Assembly (NCBI GenBank): GCA_000493965.1
Contig: AWNV01000018.1
Location: 1-43,973, forward strand
DNA from: Candidatus Aminicenans sakinawicola JGI OTU-1
GTDB taxonomy: Bacteria; Acidobacteriota; Aminicenantia; Aminicenantales; Aminicenantaceae
Reading direction: 5' to 3'
DNA: 43,973 bases
In this document: in pieces, positions 35,135 to 43,070 of the stretch
Numbering within the stretch: the stretch's first letter is position 1
Layout: each line of letters begins with the position of its first letter
Made by a program: the position numbers and the translations under genes
Notes under the pieces: model-generated
The model's database searches: none
The model's input: the letters and a program-made list of their open reading frames with translations, nothing else
Told to the model about the DNA's origin: nothing

Positions 35135-37393
35135 ATGAGCGAAACCGTATTTAAAAAAGTGGATTACACTCTCGGCAACTTGATTGAGTATATAAAAATG
35201 GGAGAAATCGGTCTCCCGACCATCCAACGGCCCTTCATCTGGAAGAACGCCAAGGTGCGCGATCTATTTGATTCCTTGTACAAGGGTTACCCGGTCGGAT
35301 ACCTTCTATTTTGGCAAAACTGCCTCGCAGATGGCACACGTCTTATAGGTTCTGATGAAAAGCAGAAACCTCCTCGTCTTCTTATAGTGGACGGCCAACA
35401 ACGACTCACCTCGCTTTATGCTGTCATAAAGGACATCCCCGTTGTACGGGATAACTACGAGAGCGAACCGATCCATATTGCATTCAATCCTCTTCTGGGG
35501 AAGTTTGAAGTGGCTGATGCGGCCATCCGCAAGGATAAAGTCTACATCCCAGACATCTCCCTACTCTGGAGCGACGAAACCGATCTTTTTGAGGTAGTAG
35601 AAAATTACCTATCTGGCTTAGAAGCAACGAGAGAGGTTGATGAAGATGAGAAGAAAAGAGTACGTAAAGCGATTGCACAGTTGCAGGGACTTTTGAGTTT
35701 CCCCCTCACGGCGCTCGAATTGTCGGCGGACGTCAATGAGGAGAATGTTGCGGACGTTTTTGTCCGAATAAACAGCAAAGGGACTCCTTTGAACCAGGCA
35801 GATTTTATACTGACCCTCATGTCTGTTTTTTGGGATGAAGGACGAACTGAACTGGAACATTTCTGCTATGAAGCACGCAAGCCGTCCATCAGTAAACCCT
35901 CATCCTTCAACCATTTCATCCATCCCGATCCCGACCAGCTGCTTCGCGTCAGCGTTGGGATTGGCTTCAAGCGCGCAAGACTCCAGTATGTTTACTCCAT
36001 CCTGCGAGGAAAGGATTTAGAGACAGAGGAATTCAGCAATGAGCTGAGAGATGAACAGTTCGAGATTTTGAGAAAGGCACAAGAACGGGTTTTAAATCTT
36101 CAGTACTGGCACGACTTCATGAAATGCATCCAGCAGGCAGGTTTCCGAAGTATGAAGATGATTAGTTCTCAGAATAACTTGCTTTTCTCATACATTCTTT
36201 ATCTGATGGGGCGAACTGAATATGGCATCGACGAGTTCCGTCTGAGAAGAATTATCGCACGTTGGTTTTTCATGTCAAGCCTGACCGGCCGGTTCACGGG
36301 ATCACCAGAGACCGCAATGGAATTCGACCTTGCACGCTTCAGGGAAGTGAAGGATGCAGACGGATTCATAGAGATTCTGGAGCGGGCATGTGATCTGGCC
36401 ATCACTGACGATTTCTGGAGTATAACTTTGCCAAACGACTTGGCCACTTCGTCGCCGCGAAGCCCTTCTCTCTTCGCCTATCATGCTGCGCTTGTGTTGT
36501 TGGATGCCCGGGCGTTGTATTCAAAACTACCGATTTCGGAGTTGCTTGATCCTACAACACACGCACATCGTGAAGCTGTAGAGAGACATCATTTGTTTCC
36601 CAAGGGTTACCTACAAACTTTAGATATTACCGAGCTACGTGAAACCAACCAGATTGCTAACTTTGCTTTATTGGAGTGGGGGGACAACACGAGAGTATCA
36701 GACCAGTCCCCGGTTGAATACGTACCCGTTTTAAGAGAACGATTTAATGACAAAGAACTTGAAAAGATGTATTACTGGCATGCGCTACCTGAAAACTGGG
36801 AAACATTGGAGTACAATGACTTTCTGGAGCAGAGAAGAGAGCGAATTTCTCAAGTGATCTCACACGGTTATAGTCAACTGGTTAACAAAATTCACGAGAT
36901 ACAACCTGAAGCTGAGGAGCTTGATATCGCCGGGATGGTGGCTAGCGGAGAGAGTACCACAGTTGAGTTTAAGTGTGCCTTGCGCACTAATCTTCATACT
37001 GGCCGAAAGGATGAGAAAATTGTATATAGTTGGCTGCGCACTGTAGCAGGTTTTCTCAATTTGCAGGGTGGTACTCTTGTAATAGGAGTCGAAGATGATG
37101 GCACTCCGGTAGGTCTCGATAAGGACGGTTTCAATTCAGAAGATGAAATTTACTCGTATGCAATGGAGGTGATGAAGTCAAGTTTAAGCGAACATCATAT
37201 AAAGTTCATTCACCCACGGTTTGAAGAGTATCAGGGTACGCGTGTCCTTGCTATAGAGTGTTGGCCGTCTGACGATGCGATCTATCTCAAATATAATGGA
37301 GGCGAGCATTTCTTCGTGCGTGCTGGAGATACTACGAAAGAGCTCAGCACAAATCAGCTTCAGGACTATATTAAACAAAGGTTTCAGACTTGA
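35135..37393 (+). CDS. GmrSD-like (DUF262/HNH) protein fused to AlbA_2/Schlafen-like domain
   Basis: 752 residues in three parts. DUF262 (about 1-235) shows 'IQRPFIWKNAKVRDLFDSLY', in short 'QRPFIW', and the NTP-binding 'VDGQQRLTSLY'; this half corresponds to GmrS. An HNH-type (DUF1524-like) nuclease motif follows at about 475-510: 'EAVERHHLFPKGYL' and Asn in 'ETNQIANFALL'. The last ~150 residues (about 600-750) are an AlbA_2/Schlafen-like module: 'ESTTVEFKCAL', 'VAGFLNLQGGTLVIGVEDDG', 'HFFVRAGDTTKELS'. DUF262-HNH enzymes are type IV systems that cleave modified DNA; the extra domain is usually separate. The base composition is higher in GC than the left half of the window, suggesting recent transfer. 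Confidence 0.88.
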   Translation: MSETVFKKVDYTLGNLIEYIKMGEIGLPTIQRPFIWKNAKVRDLFDSLYKGYPVGYLLFWQNCLADGTRLIGSDEKQKPPRLLIVDGQQRLTSLYAVIKDIPVVRDNYESEPIHIAFNPLLGKFEVADAAIRKDKVYIPDISLLWSDETDLFEVVENYLSGLEATREVDEDEKKRVRKAIAQLQGLLSFPLTALELSADVNEENVADVFVRINSKGTPLNQADFILTLMSVFWDEGRTELEHFCYEARKPSISKPSSFNHFIHPDPDQLLRVSVGIGFKRARLQYVYSILRGKDLETEEFSNELRDEQFEILRKAQERVLNLQYWHDFMKCIQQAGFRSMKMISSQNNLLFSYILYLMGRTEYGIDEFRLRRIIARWFFMSSLTGRFTGSPETAMEFDLARFREVKDADGFIEILERACDLAITDDFWSITLPNDLATSSPRSPSLFAYHAALVLLDARALYSKLPISELLDPTTHAHREAVERHHLFPKGYLQTLDITELRETNQIANFALLEWGDNTRVSDQSPVEYVPVLRERFNDKELEKMYYWHALPENWETLEYNDFLEQRRERISQVISHGYSQLVNKIHEIQPEAEELDIAGMVASGESTTVEFKCALRTNLHTGRKDEKIVYSWLRTVAGFLNLQGGTLVIGVEDDGTPVGLDKDGFNSEDEIYSYAMEVMKSSLSEHHIKFIHPRFEEYQGTRVLAIECWPSDDAIYLKYNGGEHFFVRAGDTTKELSTNQLQDYIKQRFQT

Positions 37394-37506
37394 GCAACCG
37401 CGGTCACTTGGTCATTGTCGAGAACAAGCTCGTTAAATCAAGAACCTTGTACCTGCAATAAACAGAGGGTGCGTAATAAGGAGCTAGTTTTACTTGGGAG
37501 TATTAA

Positions 37507-38274
37507 ATGATATCGAATGTTGAAAAGGGCAGGCGATTTCAAGAGCATTGTAAGACGCTATTGGAATCCAGGTTTGGTAGAAGCTTAGAAAATGAAGTCA
37601 GAATCACCTTATCAGAAGGGCAGTCTCATATTTTCGATTTAGTTACTACCGAGCGAGATATTGTGGTCGAATGCAAGGCCTATGCCTGGACTAAAAGTGG
37701 GAACACACCCTCGGCTAAAATTACTCATCTTAAGGAAGCAGTAGTTCTTCTTAACAACCTTCCTGAATCCGTCAATGCTTATTTAGCTATCAAGAAGGAT
37801 GTTCATCCAATTCGCAAAGAAACGCTTGCTACTTACTTTGTGAGGCTCAACCAGTCATTGTTGAAACGGACTAATGTATTTGAGATTGCAGAGGATGGGC
37901 GCGAGATCTCTTGTTTGTATGGCAGCCTCCAAGTAGAAGGCCATCCTACGGAAGCACCTCAGTCCCCCTTGCCGGAAAAGAAACCGACACTTTCTGCCTC
38001 AAAACTTGGGGAACTCCGTCGATCCCTCTTCTCTATCCTAGACAATATAGATGGTTCTAGAATGAGGGATGAGGGCCCCGCTAAACGTGTTAATCGGCTC
38101 CGTTCCGAAGAAAAGCTGCCAAAAAACATAGCCAACCTTATGCACACAATACTTGGCTTTAGGAACGTCGCTGAGTATGAAGGATATATTCCCACAGCAA
38201 GCGAAGCCGCAGTTATTCTGAATGCTTGGGATGCCATCGTCGAGTGGGCTGAAATACATGGCTATAACAAATAG
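37507..38274 (+). CDS. Predicted PD-(D/E)XK nuclease with C-terminal helical domain
   Basis: 255 residues. A short restriction-endonuclease-like core lies in the first 75 residues: 'GRRFQEHCKTLLE' helix, D44 in 'HIFDLV', then 'IVVECKAY' with E55-x-K57. The segment to about 150 continues the alpha/beta fold. After a Pro/Ser linker (about 150-170) the C-terminus resembles the DUF4145-type helical module ('LMHTILGFRNVAEYEG', 'AAVILNAWDAIVEWAE'), which is related to HEPN-like bundles; the RxxxxH of active HEPNs is absent. GGGAG precedes the ATG. It lies 113 bp behind the GmrSD-like gene and is likely its partner or a second nuclease. Confidence 0.72.
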   Translation: MISNVEKGRRFQEHCKTLLESRFGRSLENEVRITLSEGQSHIFDLVTTERDIVVECKAYAWTKSGNTPSAKITHLKEAVVLLNNLPESVNAYLAIKKDVHPIRKETLATYFVRLNQSLLKRTNVFEIAEDGREISCLYGSLQVEGHPTEAPQSPLPEKKPTLSASKLGELRRSLFSILDNIDGSRMRDEGPAKRVNRLRSEEKLPKNIANLMHTILGFRNVAEYEGYIPTASEAAVILNAWDAIVEWAEIHGYNK

Positions 38275-38378
38275 CTGAGTTCTGGAAGGACGTTGACGCT
38301 GGTACCGCTGAGGTACAAGATGCCCGAAAGAGGTTGGCTGGATTAATGAACAAAAAATAGAATAATCAGTGGAAAACA

Positions 38379-39095
38379 ATGTTGAAGAACCGGGATGATT
38401 TGATTGAGAATATAAGGGATTATTATCAGAAATCACTAACTGTTTTAAAGGAATTCGGCGGACCTTCCATTTATTTTCATACTCAATGTATAAAAGAGAA
38501 AAAAAACAGCTTTCTATCTAAACGACACATTGAATTGATCTATGCAACTCTCACTGCCTGGGGTATGCACAGAATGGGTGATCCTGAAATTACCAAAACA
38601 AAATTAGTTGAGTTTGACGTCTTTATAGCATCAATCCTTCAAAGCCAAAATGTGTTTGAAGAATTAAGGGATCATCGAATGGAATGCATTTCTCTCGATG
38701 AATATAATCATATTCTTGATAAGATTCATTTACCTTACAACACTCTGCAGGTTTCTATATCAGAAGCTAGTATCGTAGCGAATTCCAAAACCTTAGCTCA
38801 TCTTCTCCCAGATTTGATTCCTCCAATTGACAGACAATATACTATTCGATTTTTCACACAAGAGGACAGAAATTTCTTCAGAAAAAACGGAAAATATAGA
38901 ACTGTTAATTTGCCTGTAGGAAAGGACAATCAGTTCTTTCTTTTTAAAAGAATTTGTTGTGAAATGAAGAATCTTTTGGATGATTGTGATCTGAATACGT
39001 TTGAATTAGACGACCGCTCATTTAACACATCATATCCTAAGATTATTGACAACATTATCATGGCCTATGTAAAGAGTATCCCAAAACCAATTTAG
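38379..39095 (+). CDS. Conserved hypothetical protein
   Basis: 238 residues, mostly helical and soluble. 'IYATLTAWGMHRMGDPEITKT' and 'LAHLLPDLIPPIDRQYTIRFF' are compact motifs with a conserved look (a G-x-H-x-M-G turn, then P-P-I-D-R-Q-Y), reminiscent of hypothetical families seen scattered in bacterial and archaeal defence regions. I cannot assign a function. The ribosome site is weak (GGAAAAC). The gene is followed immediately by the C-terminal remnant of a nuclease paralogue, so it may have been inserted in place of the front of that gene. Confidence 0.7.
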   Translation: MLKNRDDLIENIRDYYQKSLTVLKEFGGPSIYFHTQCIKEKKNSFLSKRHIELIYATLTAWGMHRMGDPEITKTKLVEFDVFIASILQSQNVFEELRDHRMECISLDEYNHILDKIHLPYNTLQVSISEASIVANSKTLAHLLPDLIPPIDRQYTIRFFTQEDRNFFRKNGKYRTVNLPVGKDNQFFLFKRICCEMKNLLDDCDLNTFELDDRSFNTSYPKIIDNIIMAYVKSIPKPI

Positions 39096-39115
39096 TTATA
39101 TCTTATAGATTTAAT

Positions 39116-39400
39116 ATTTACTGGGGCAAAAGTGGTTTCAGCATTCGCTTTTTTTGGAGAAGAAGGATTCTATCTATTCTAGATATATATCCAGACAATA
39201 TGATGCGAAGGAGAAAATTGCCTGAAAAACCTTTTCGGGATTACAGGGAAAATATTGAGTCACTTCCCTTTGTCAATCGACTGTTCAATCAGCGGAGATG
39301 TTATCTCTATTATGAGAGAGATATTCCTCCTGAGGAGCTTCCAGATTTAATGAAAGCAACCGATATTTTGGTTAAGGATTTCATAGCTCTTGCAGAATAA
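39116..39400 (+). pseudogene. C-terminal remnant of nuclease paralogue
   Basis: 95 codons open from 39116 with no start; the sequence 'IYWGKSGFSIRFFW' ... 'YRENIESLPFVNRLFNQR' ... 'YYERDIPPEELPDLMKATD' aligns along its length with the C-terminal domain of the 385-residue nuclease at 33241-34398 ('IKWGRSGLSVYFYW', 'YRNTIDTIPFVRQLF', 'NYERDFPLEEF'). An ATG at 39200 gives a 66-codon frame but it would lack the first third of the domain. The N-terminal nuclease core is not present nearby. Confidence 0.75.
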
Positions 39401-39451
39401 AAGTGGGAAGGAAGGGAAATTGAACTAGAAGATTCATAATGGAGCTGACCA

Positions 39452-39772
39452 TTGAAGAACTTTTCTAAGAAATTGAACGGCTTCATAAATAATTCAAAAT
39501 GGATTTTTACAAAAACATATGCTAAAACTTGGCCGCATCATTATATTGTGAGAGAAAGAGTAGATGAGAATCTTTTCATGCAGATGGTTAAGCATATCCG
39601 CCGCTTTGGGTATGAAAGTCGGTTCTATAAAATGAAACTCATTTACTTTGAAGAAGATGGATATGTCTATTGGACAATGGGTGCGCCCATCGAAGAAACA
39701 AGCATTATTAATAAATGCACAAAAGAAAATACCTATGAATATCGATTAAAGATGGGCACTCTCCCTAAATAG
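39452..39772 (+). CDS. Small conserved protein, copy 1 of 106-residue pair
   Basis: 106 residues with no known domain. Strong features: 'SKWIFTKTYAKTWPHHYIV', 'HIRRFGYE', 'YFEEDGYVYWTMGAPIEET', 'YEYRLKMGTLPK'. It starts at TTG (39452), with GGAG 8 nt upstream; the second copy has ATG at the same place after a similar leader. It is 84% identical (89/106) to the copy at 41687. Because it sits among nuclease genes, a regulatory or substrate-recognition role is possible, but the sequence gives no catalytic motif. Confidence 0.75.
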   Translation: MKNFSKKLNGFINNSKWIFTKTYAKTWPHHYIVRERVDENLFMQMVKHIRRFGYESRFYKMKLIYFEEDGYVYWTMGAPIEETSIINKCTKENTYEYRLKMGTLPK

Positions 39773-39822
39773 TATTTGGTTAATGGATAGTTCTCTGGTT
39801 TCTGTATGAAATTAGAATTTAG

Positions 39823-40092
39823 ATGTTCGGATCCAAGGATATGTTCCCTCAGGAGTATTTCATGAAGAACCTTGAAATCGCCTTTAAACAAAGCTTTGGC
39901 TTCTCTCTTCCTCAAAGTCTAAGGCCGCAAGAAAAGCTTCTGCCATTAGAAGGAGATCCTGAGGAATCTCTGCTGTTTGGTTCCCCGTCTGCTGTTCAGA
40001 AACCTTTTTTAGTTCAGGGCGATATCAAATCTTTCATAGATTCCGGCCCGGAAGGTTACTTCCTGATAGGTTTCTGGGGACATGGAGCATAA
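39823..40092 (+). CDS. Short hypothetical protein, possibly truncated
   Basis: 89 residues. 'SGPEGYFLIGFWGHGA' near the C-terminus looks like the N-terminal third of a longer family in which this segment continues into an aromatic-rich domain; here the frame stops directly after it. I recognise that resemblance only by eye, and no ribosome site is obvious. It may be a broken gene. Confidence 0.4.
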   Translation: MFGSKDMFPQEYFMKNLEIAFKQSFGFSLPQSLRPQEKLLPLEGDPEESLLFGSPSAVQKPFLVQGDIKSFIDSGPEGYFLIGFWGHGA

Positions 40093-40184
40093 ATTTCACC
40101 CCATGATTCATCCATAAGGACTATTGACCCACCTTCACTCTTAATGAAATAATACACTCACATATGATTGACACTGGGGGTACA

Positions 40185-41661
40185 ATGAAAAAATCCATTA
40201 ATCTTTCCTTATTGATTGCTTTTATCCTGGCTTCTTCTGTTTCTTTGATTGCTCAAGACGATGTGACCGGCTCTATCGTTAAAATCTACACCGTCTACAA
40301 CAAATACAGCTACTTTCGTCCATGGCAGATGGAGGGACAGCGTAGTGCCACAGGCTCCGGCTGTATTATCGAAGGGAACAGGATCCTGACCAATGCCCAT
40401 GTCATAGCCGATGCCACATTTATCCAGGTCAAACGGGCCGGAACAGCGAAGAAATACACAGCCGAGGTCGATATCGTCGGCCATGAATGCGATTTGGCCA
40501 TCCTCAAAGTTAAGGACAGTTCGTTCTTCAAAGACACGGCACCGGTCGAGATCGGCGAACTGGCTGAAGTGAGAGACGAAGTGGCCACCTATGGATTTCC
40601 GGCAGGCGGTGAGGAACTGGCCATCACAGAAGGCGTGGTTTCCAGAGTGGAACTCCAGGAATATTCCCACAGCAACGCACGATTGTTGTGCTGCCAAATC
40701 GATGCTGCGATCAATCCGGGAAGCAGCGGCGGGCCTGTCATCAAGGAAGACAAAATCGTAGGCGTTGCCTTCGAGGCAATGGATGGAGAAAACATCGGCT
40801 ACATGGTCTCTGTCCCGGTCATCGATCATTTCTTAGAGGACATCGAAGATGGAAAATACGACGGTATCCCAGGATTGGGACTTTCTTCCCAAAAGATCGA
40901 AAATCCCGACATGAGGAACAGGTACAGGATGAGCGAGGAGCAGGACGGCGTTCTGATCAACAAAGTCTATCCAGGCTCCCCCTGCAAAAGGCATTTTAAA
41001 ATAAGGAGATGTCATCCTTTCTGTCGACGGTGTCAATGTGGCTAACAACGGCACAGTGGAGTTCCGGGAAAATGAACGAACTTCCTTCGAATACGTGATC
41101 CAAAACAAACGCATCGATGACACTGTCGAGTTCGAGATCTTGAGAGACGGAACGGTCATGAAGACAGATATCCAATTGACCATTCCAGTCAACCACTGCA
41201 GGCTGGTTCCCCACAATCAGTACGATGTGGAGCCCACCTATTATATAGTGGGAGGGCTGGTTTTTATGCCGTTGACGAGAAACTATCTGGATGTGAGGCT
41301 GACGGACAACGAATACAGCTCTGATATTTTTTATAATCTCTTCCCTTATTATGATGCGGGAGAACCGAGTGAGGGGAAGAGGGAGGTCGTTGTGATGGCG
41401 ACCGTTTTGACAGATGAGGTCAACGTGGGCTATCAGGATTTGGAGGATGTCGTTATTGTCGAGGTGAACGGGAATAATGTGGCTGAGCTGAAGGATCTTG
41501 TGGGGGCTGTCGAGAAGAATGAGGGCAGGTTCCATGTGTTTGTCGATGTTAGAGGAAAGCAGATCGTTCTGGATAGAGAGAAGACGGATGAGAGGAGCGG
41601 GATCATTCTGGAGAAGTATAAGGTTGGTGCGGACCGGTCAGGGGATTTGAATAGGCAATAA
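40185..41661 (+). pseudogene. Deg9/DegP-like serine protease, single-base frameshift
   Basis: Start at ATG 40185 (GGGGG 6-7 nt upstream). A signal peptide (about 1-25, ending 'SLIAQDD') is followed by a trypsin-like domain: His in 'LTNAHVI', Asp in 'ECDLAIL', Ser in 'NPGSSGGP'. The PDZ domain begins near 40900, then the frame is lost at 41001-41005: read as annotated it ends at 41045, but skipping one base restores 'KIGDVILSVDGVNVA' and a long second half (to 41661) with 'GGLVFMPLTRNYLD' and 'VLTDEVNVGY', as in the PDZ_3 domain of Deg9-like proteases. It is either a real frameshift or a sequencing error. The gene is notably GC-richer than its neighbours. Confidence 0.8.
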
Positions 41662-41686
41662 AATGGAAACTTTGTGGAGTTGAACC

Positions 41687-42007
41687 ATGACAAGGTTTTC
41701 TAAGGAATTGAAGGACTTCATCAAAAGTTCAAAATGGATCTTTGCAAAGACTTATGCTGCAACTTGGCCGCATCATTATATTGTGAAAGAAAGGGTAGAT
41801 GAGAATCTTTTTATAAAAATGGTTGAGCATATTCGGCGCTTTGGGTATGAAGGACAGTTCTATAAAATGAAACTCATCTACTTTGAAGAAGATGGATATG
41901 TTTATTGGACTATGGGTGCACCCATCGAAGAAACAACTATTATTAATAGATGCACAAAAGAAAACACCTATGAGTATCGATTAAAGATGGGAACTCTCCC
42001 TAAATAA
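41687..42007 (+). CDS. Small conserved protein, copy 2 of 106-residue pair
   Basis: 106 residues and 84% identical to the copy at 39452; the longest conserved block covers 'FYKMKLIYFEEDGYVYW'. This copy has a standard ATG with GGAG 7 nt upstream. It follows the protease by 25 bp and precedes the nuclease gene at 42030 by 22 bp, so it is likely co-transcribed with the latter. The two copies form direct repeats of about 320 bp, 2.2 kb apart, that could recombine and remove the protease. Confidence 0.8.
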   Translation: MTRFSKELKDFIKSSKWIFAKTYAATWPHHYIVKERVDENLFIKMVEHIRRFGYEGQFYKMKLIYFEEDGYVYWTMGAPIEETTIINRCTKENTYEYRLKMGTLPK

Positions 42008-42029
42008 TATTGGATTTGGAGAGAACAAA

Positions 42030-43037
42030 ATGAATAGCAAGAAATCGTATGCACAATTATTAAATGAGGGATCTCTCAGCAAAACACCCGTAAACAAAAT
42101 CACGGATTTTATGATTTCCAGGGGAATGTCAATCGAAAAATCGTTCGCTGTGATTTTGGAACAAAAGAAAATCACGAGGTATCGGCCCAAATTGGAATTG
42201 TATATGTGTCGCGGTAACCGAAGTTGGGAAGGACTTGTTGTGGGATTTCCAGGCACCAAAGAAGATCTGATGACAAAAAATGTCGGGACGCCATGGCTGC
42301 GTAAGATACTTTATCCAATACTAGTACTGCATAAGCGGATAAGGAAGGAGGCTCCAGGAAAGATGACCTGTCTCTATCTTATCGGCGCTCATTTTAATGA
42401 TGTGTTCTTGAGAAAATTTAGCTTTTTGAAATCTCTTGTTCCTCATGTCATTGTTTTGACAGAAGATCTGCGGAAAGGCGCTGATCCGAAGAAAAGCCAT
42501 GAACCAGCTTTTCCGTATGATCGAATCAATGAGAATTATTTTCAGAAGTCTCTATGTAAGCAGATGAGCTCAGAGGAGGGGCTAAAACTTCCTTCCACCA
42601 CAGGAAAAGACATCCAAGTTGGATTTATCTCCTATGAAGTTCCTACGGTGGCCGGGACGGATAGGCCTGAAAGACTGGATATTTTAGGGTATGACATAGA
42701 CGACCATTCACTGGTGGCGTTTGAAATCAAGGGACCAGATGCAGGGCGGGATGAGCTTGAAAATCTGTTCTTTCAGGGGCTGGAGCACAGAAATTGGCTT
42801 GAAGAAAACAAAATGGCTGTGAAATTTGCATTTGATGGCCCAAAGGGAAAAAGGATCAACACTAGAAAGCGAGTGAAACTGATACTAGGTTTTTGTGGAG
42901 AGGAAGTTCCTACGCTGTTTCTTGACCTTAGGAATGATGCTCTAAAGAGAGATCGTCACCTTCAGATTGAATTCTGTCGATTTCTGACTCCTTCAGTAGT
43001 TAGTGAACATGTAGAGGTTTCGAGATTCGACGTATGA
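42030..43037 (+). CDS. Predicted PD-(D/E)XK nuclease (335 aa)
   Basis: The N-terminal 200 residues are not recognised and have a basic face ('KITRYRPKLELYMCRGNRSW'-like, in short 'RYRPKLELY', 'RGNRSW'). Residues about 211-275 carry the nuclease core: D217 in 'ERLDILGYD', then 'VAFEIKGPD' with E232-x-K234, then the helix 'LENLFFQGLEHRNWLEENK'. This is the D...ExK arrangement of restriction-like nucleases with a fold permutation (N-terminal extension first). A GGAG site precedes the ATG. The substrate is unknown; its neighbour, the 106-residue protein, is probably functionally linked. Confidence 0.72.
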   Translation: MNSKKSYAQLLNEGSLSKTPVNKITDFMISRGMSIEKSFAVILEQKKITRYRPKLELYMCRGNRSWEGLVVGFPGTKEDLMTKNVGTPWLRKILYPILVLHKRIRKEAPGKMTCLYLIGAHFNDVFLRKFSFLKSLVPHVIVLTEDLRKGADPKKSHEPAFPYDRINENYFQKSLCKQMSSEEGLKLPSTTGKDIQVGFISYEVPTVAGTDRPERLDILGYDIDDHSLVAFEIKGPDAGRDELENLFFQGLEHRNWLEENKMAVKFAFDGPKGKRINTRKRVKLILGFCGEEVPTLFLDLRNDALKRDRHLQIEFCRFLTPSVVSEHVEVSRFDV

Positions 43038-43070
43038 AATAATCAACACATATAAATAGGAGAGAAGATT

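Noticed and set aside
40209..40829. 206-codon antisense frame in the protease gene
   Set aside because: Shadow frame of a GC-rich gene; no start signal and no domain.
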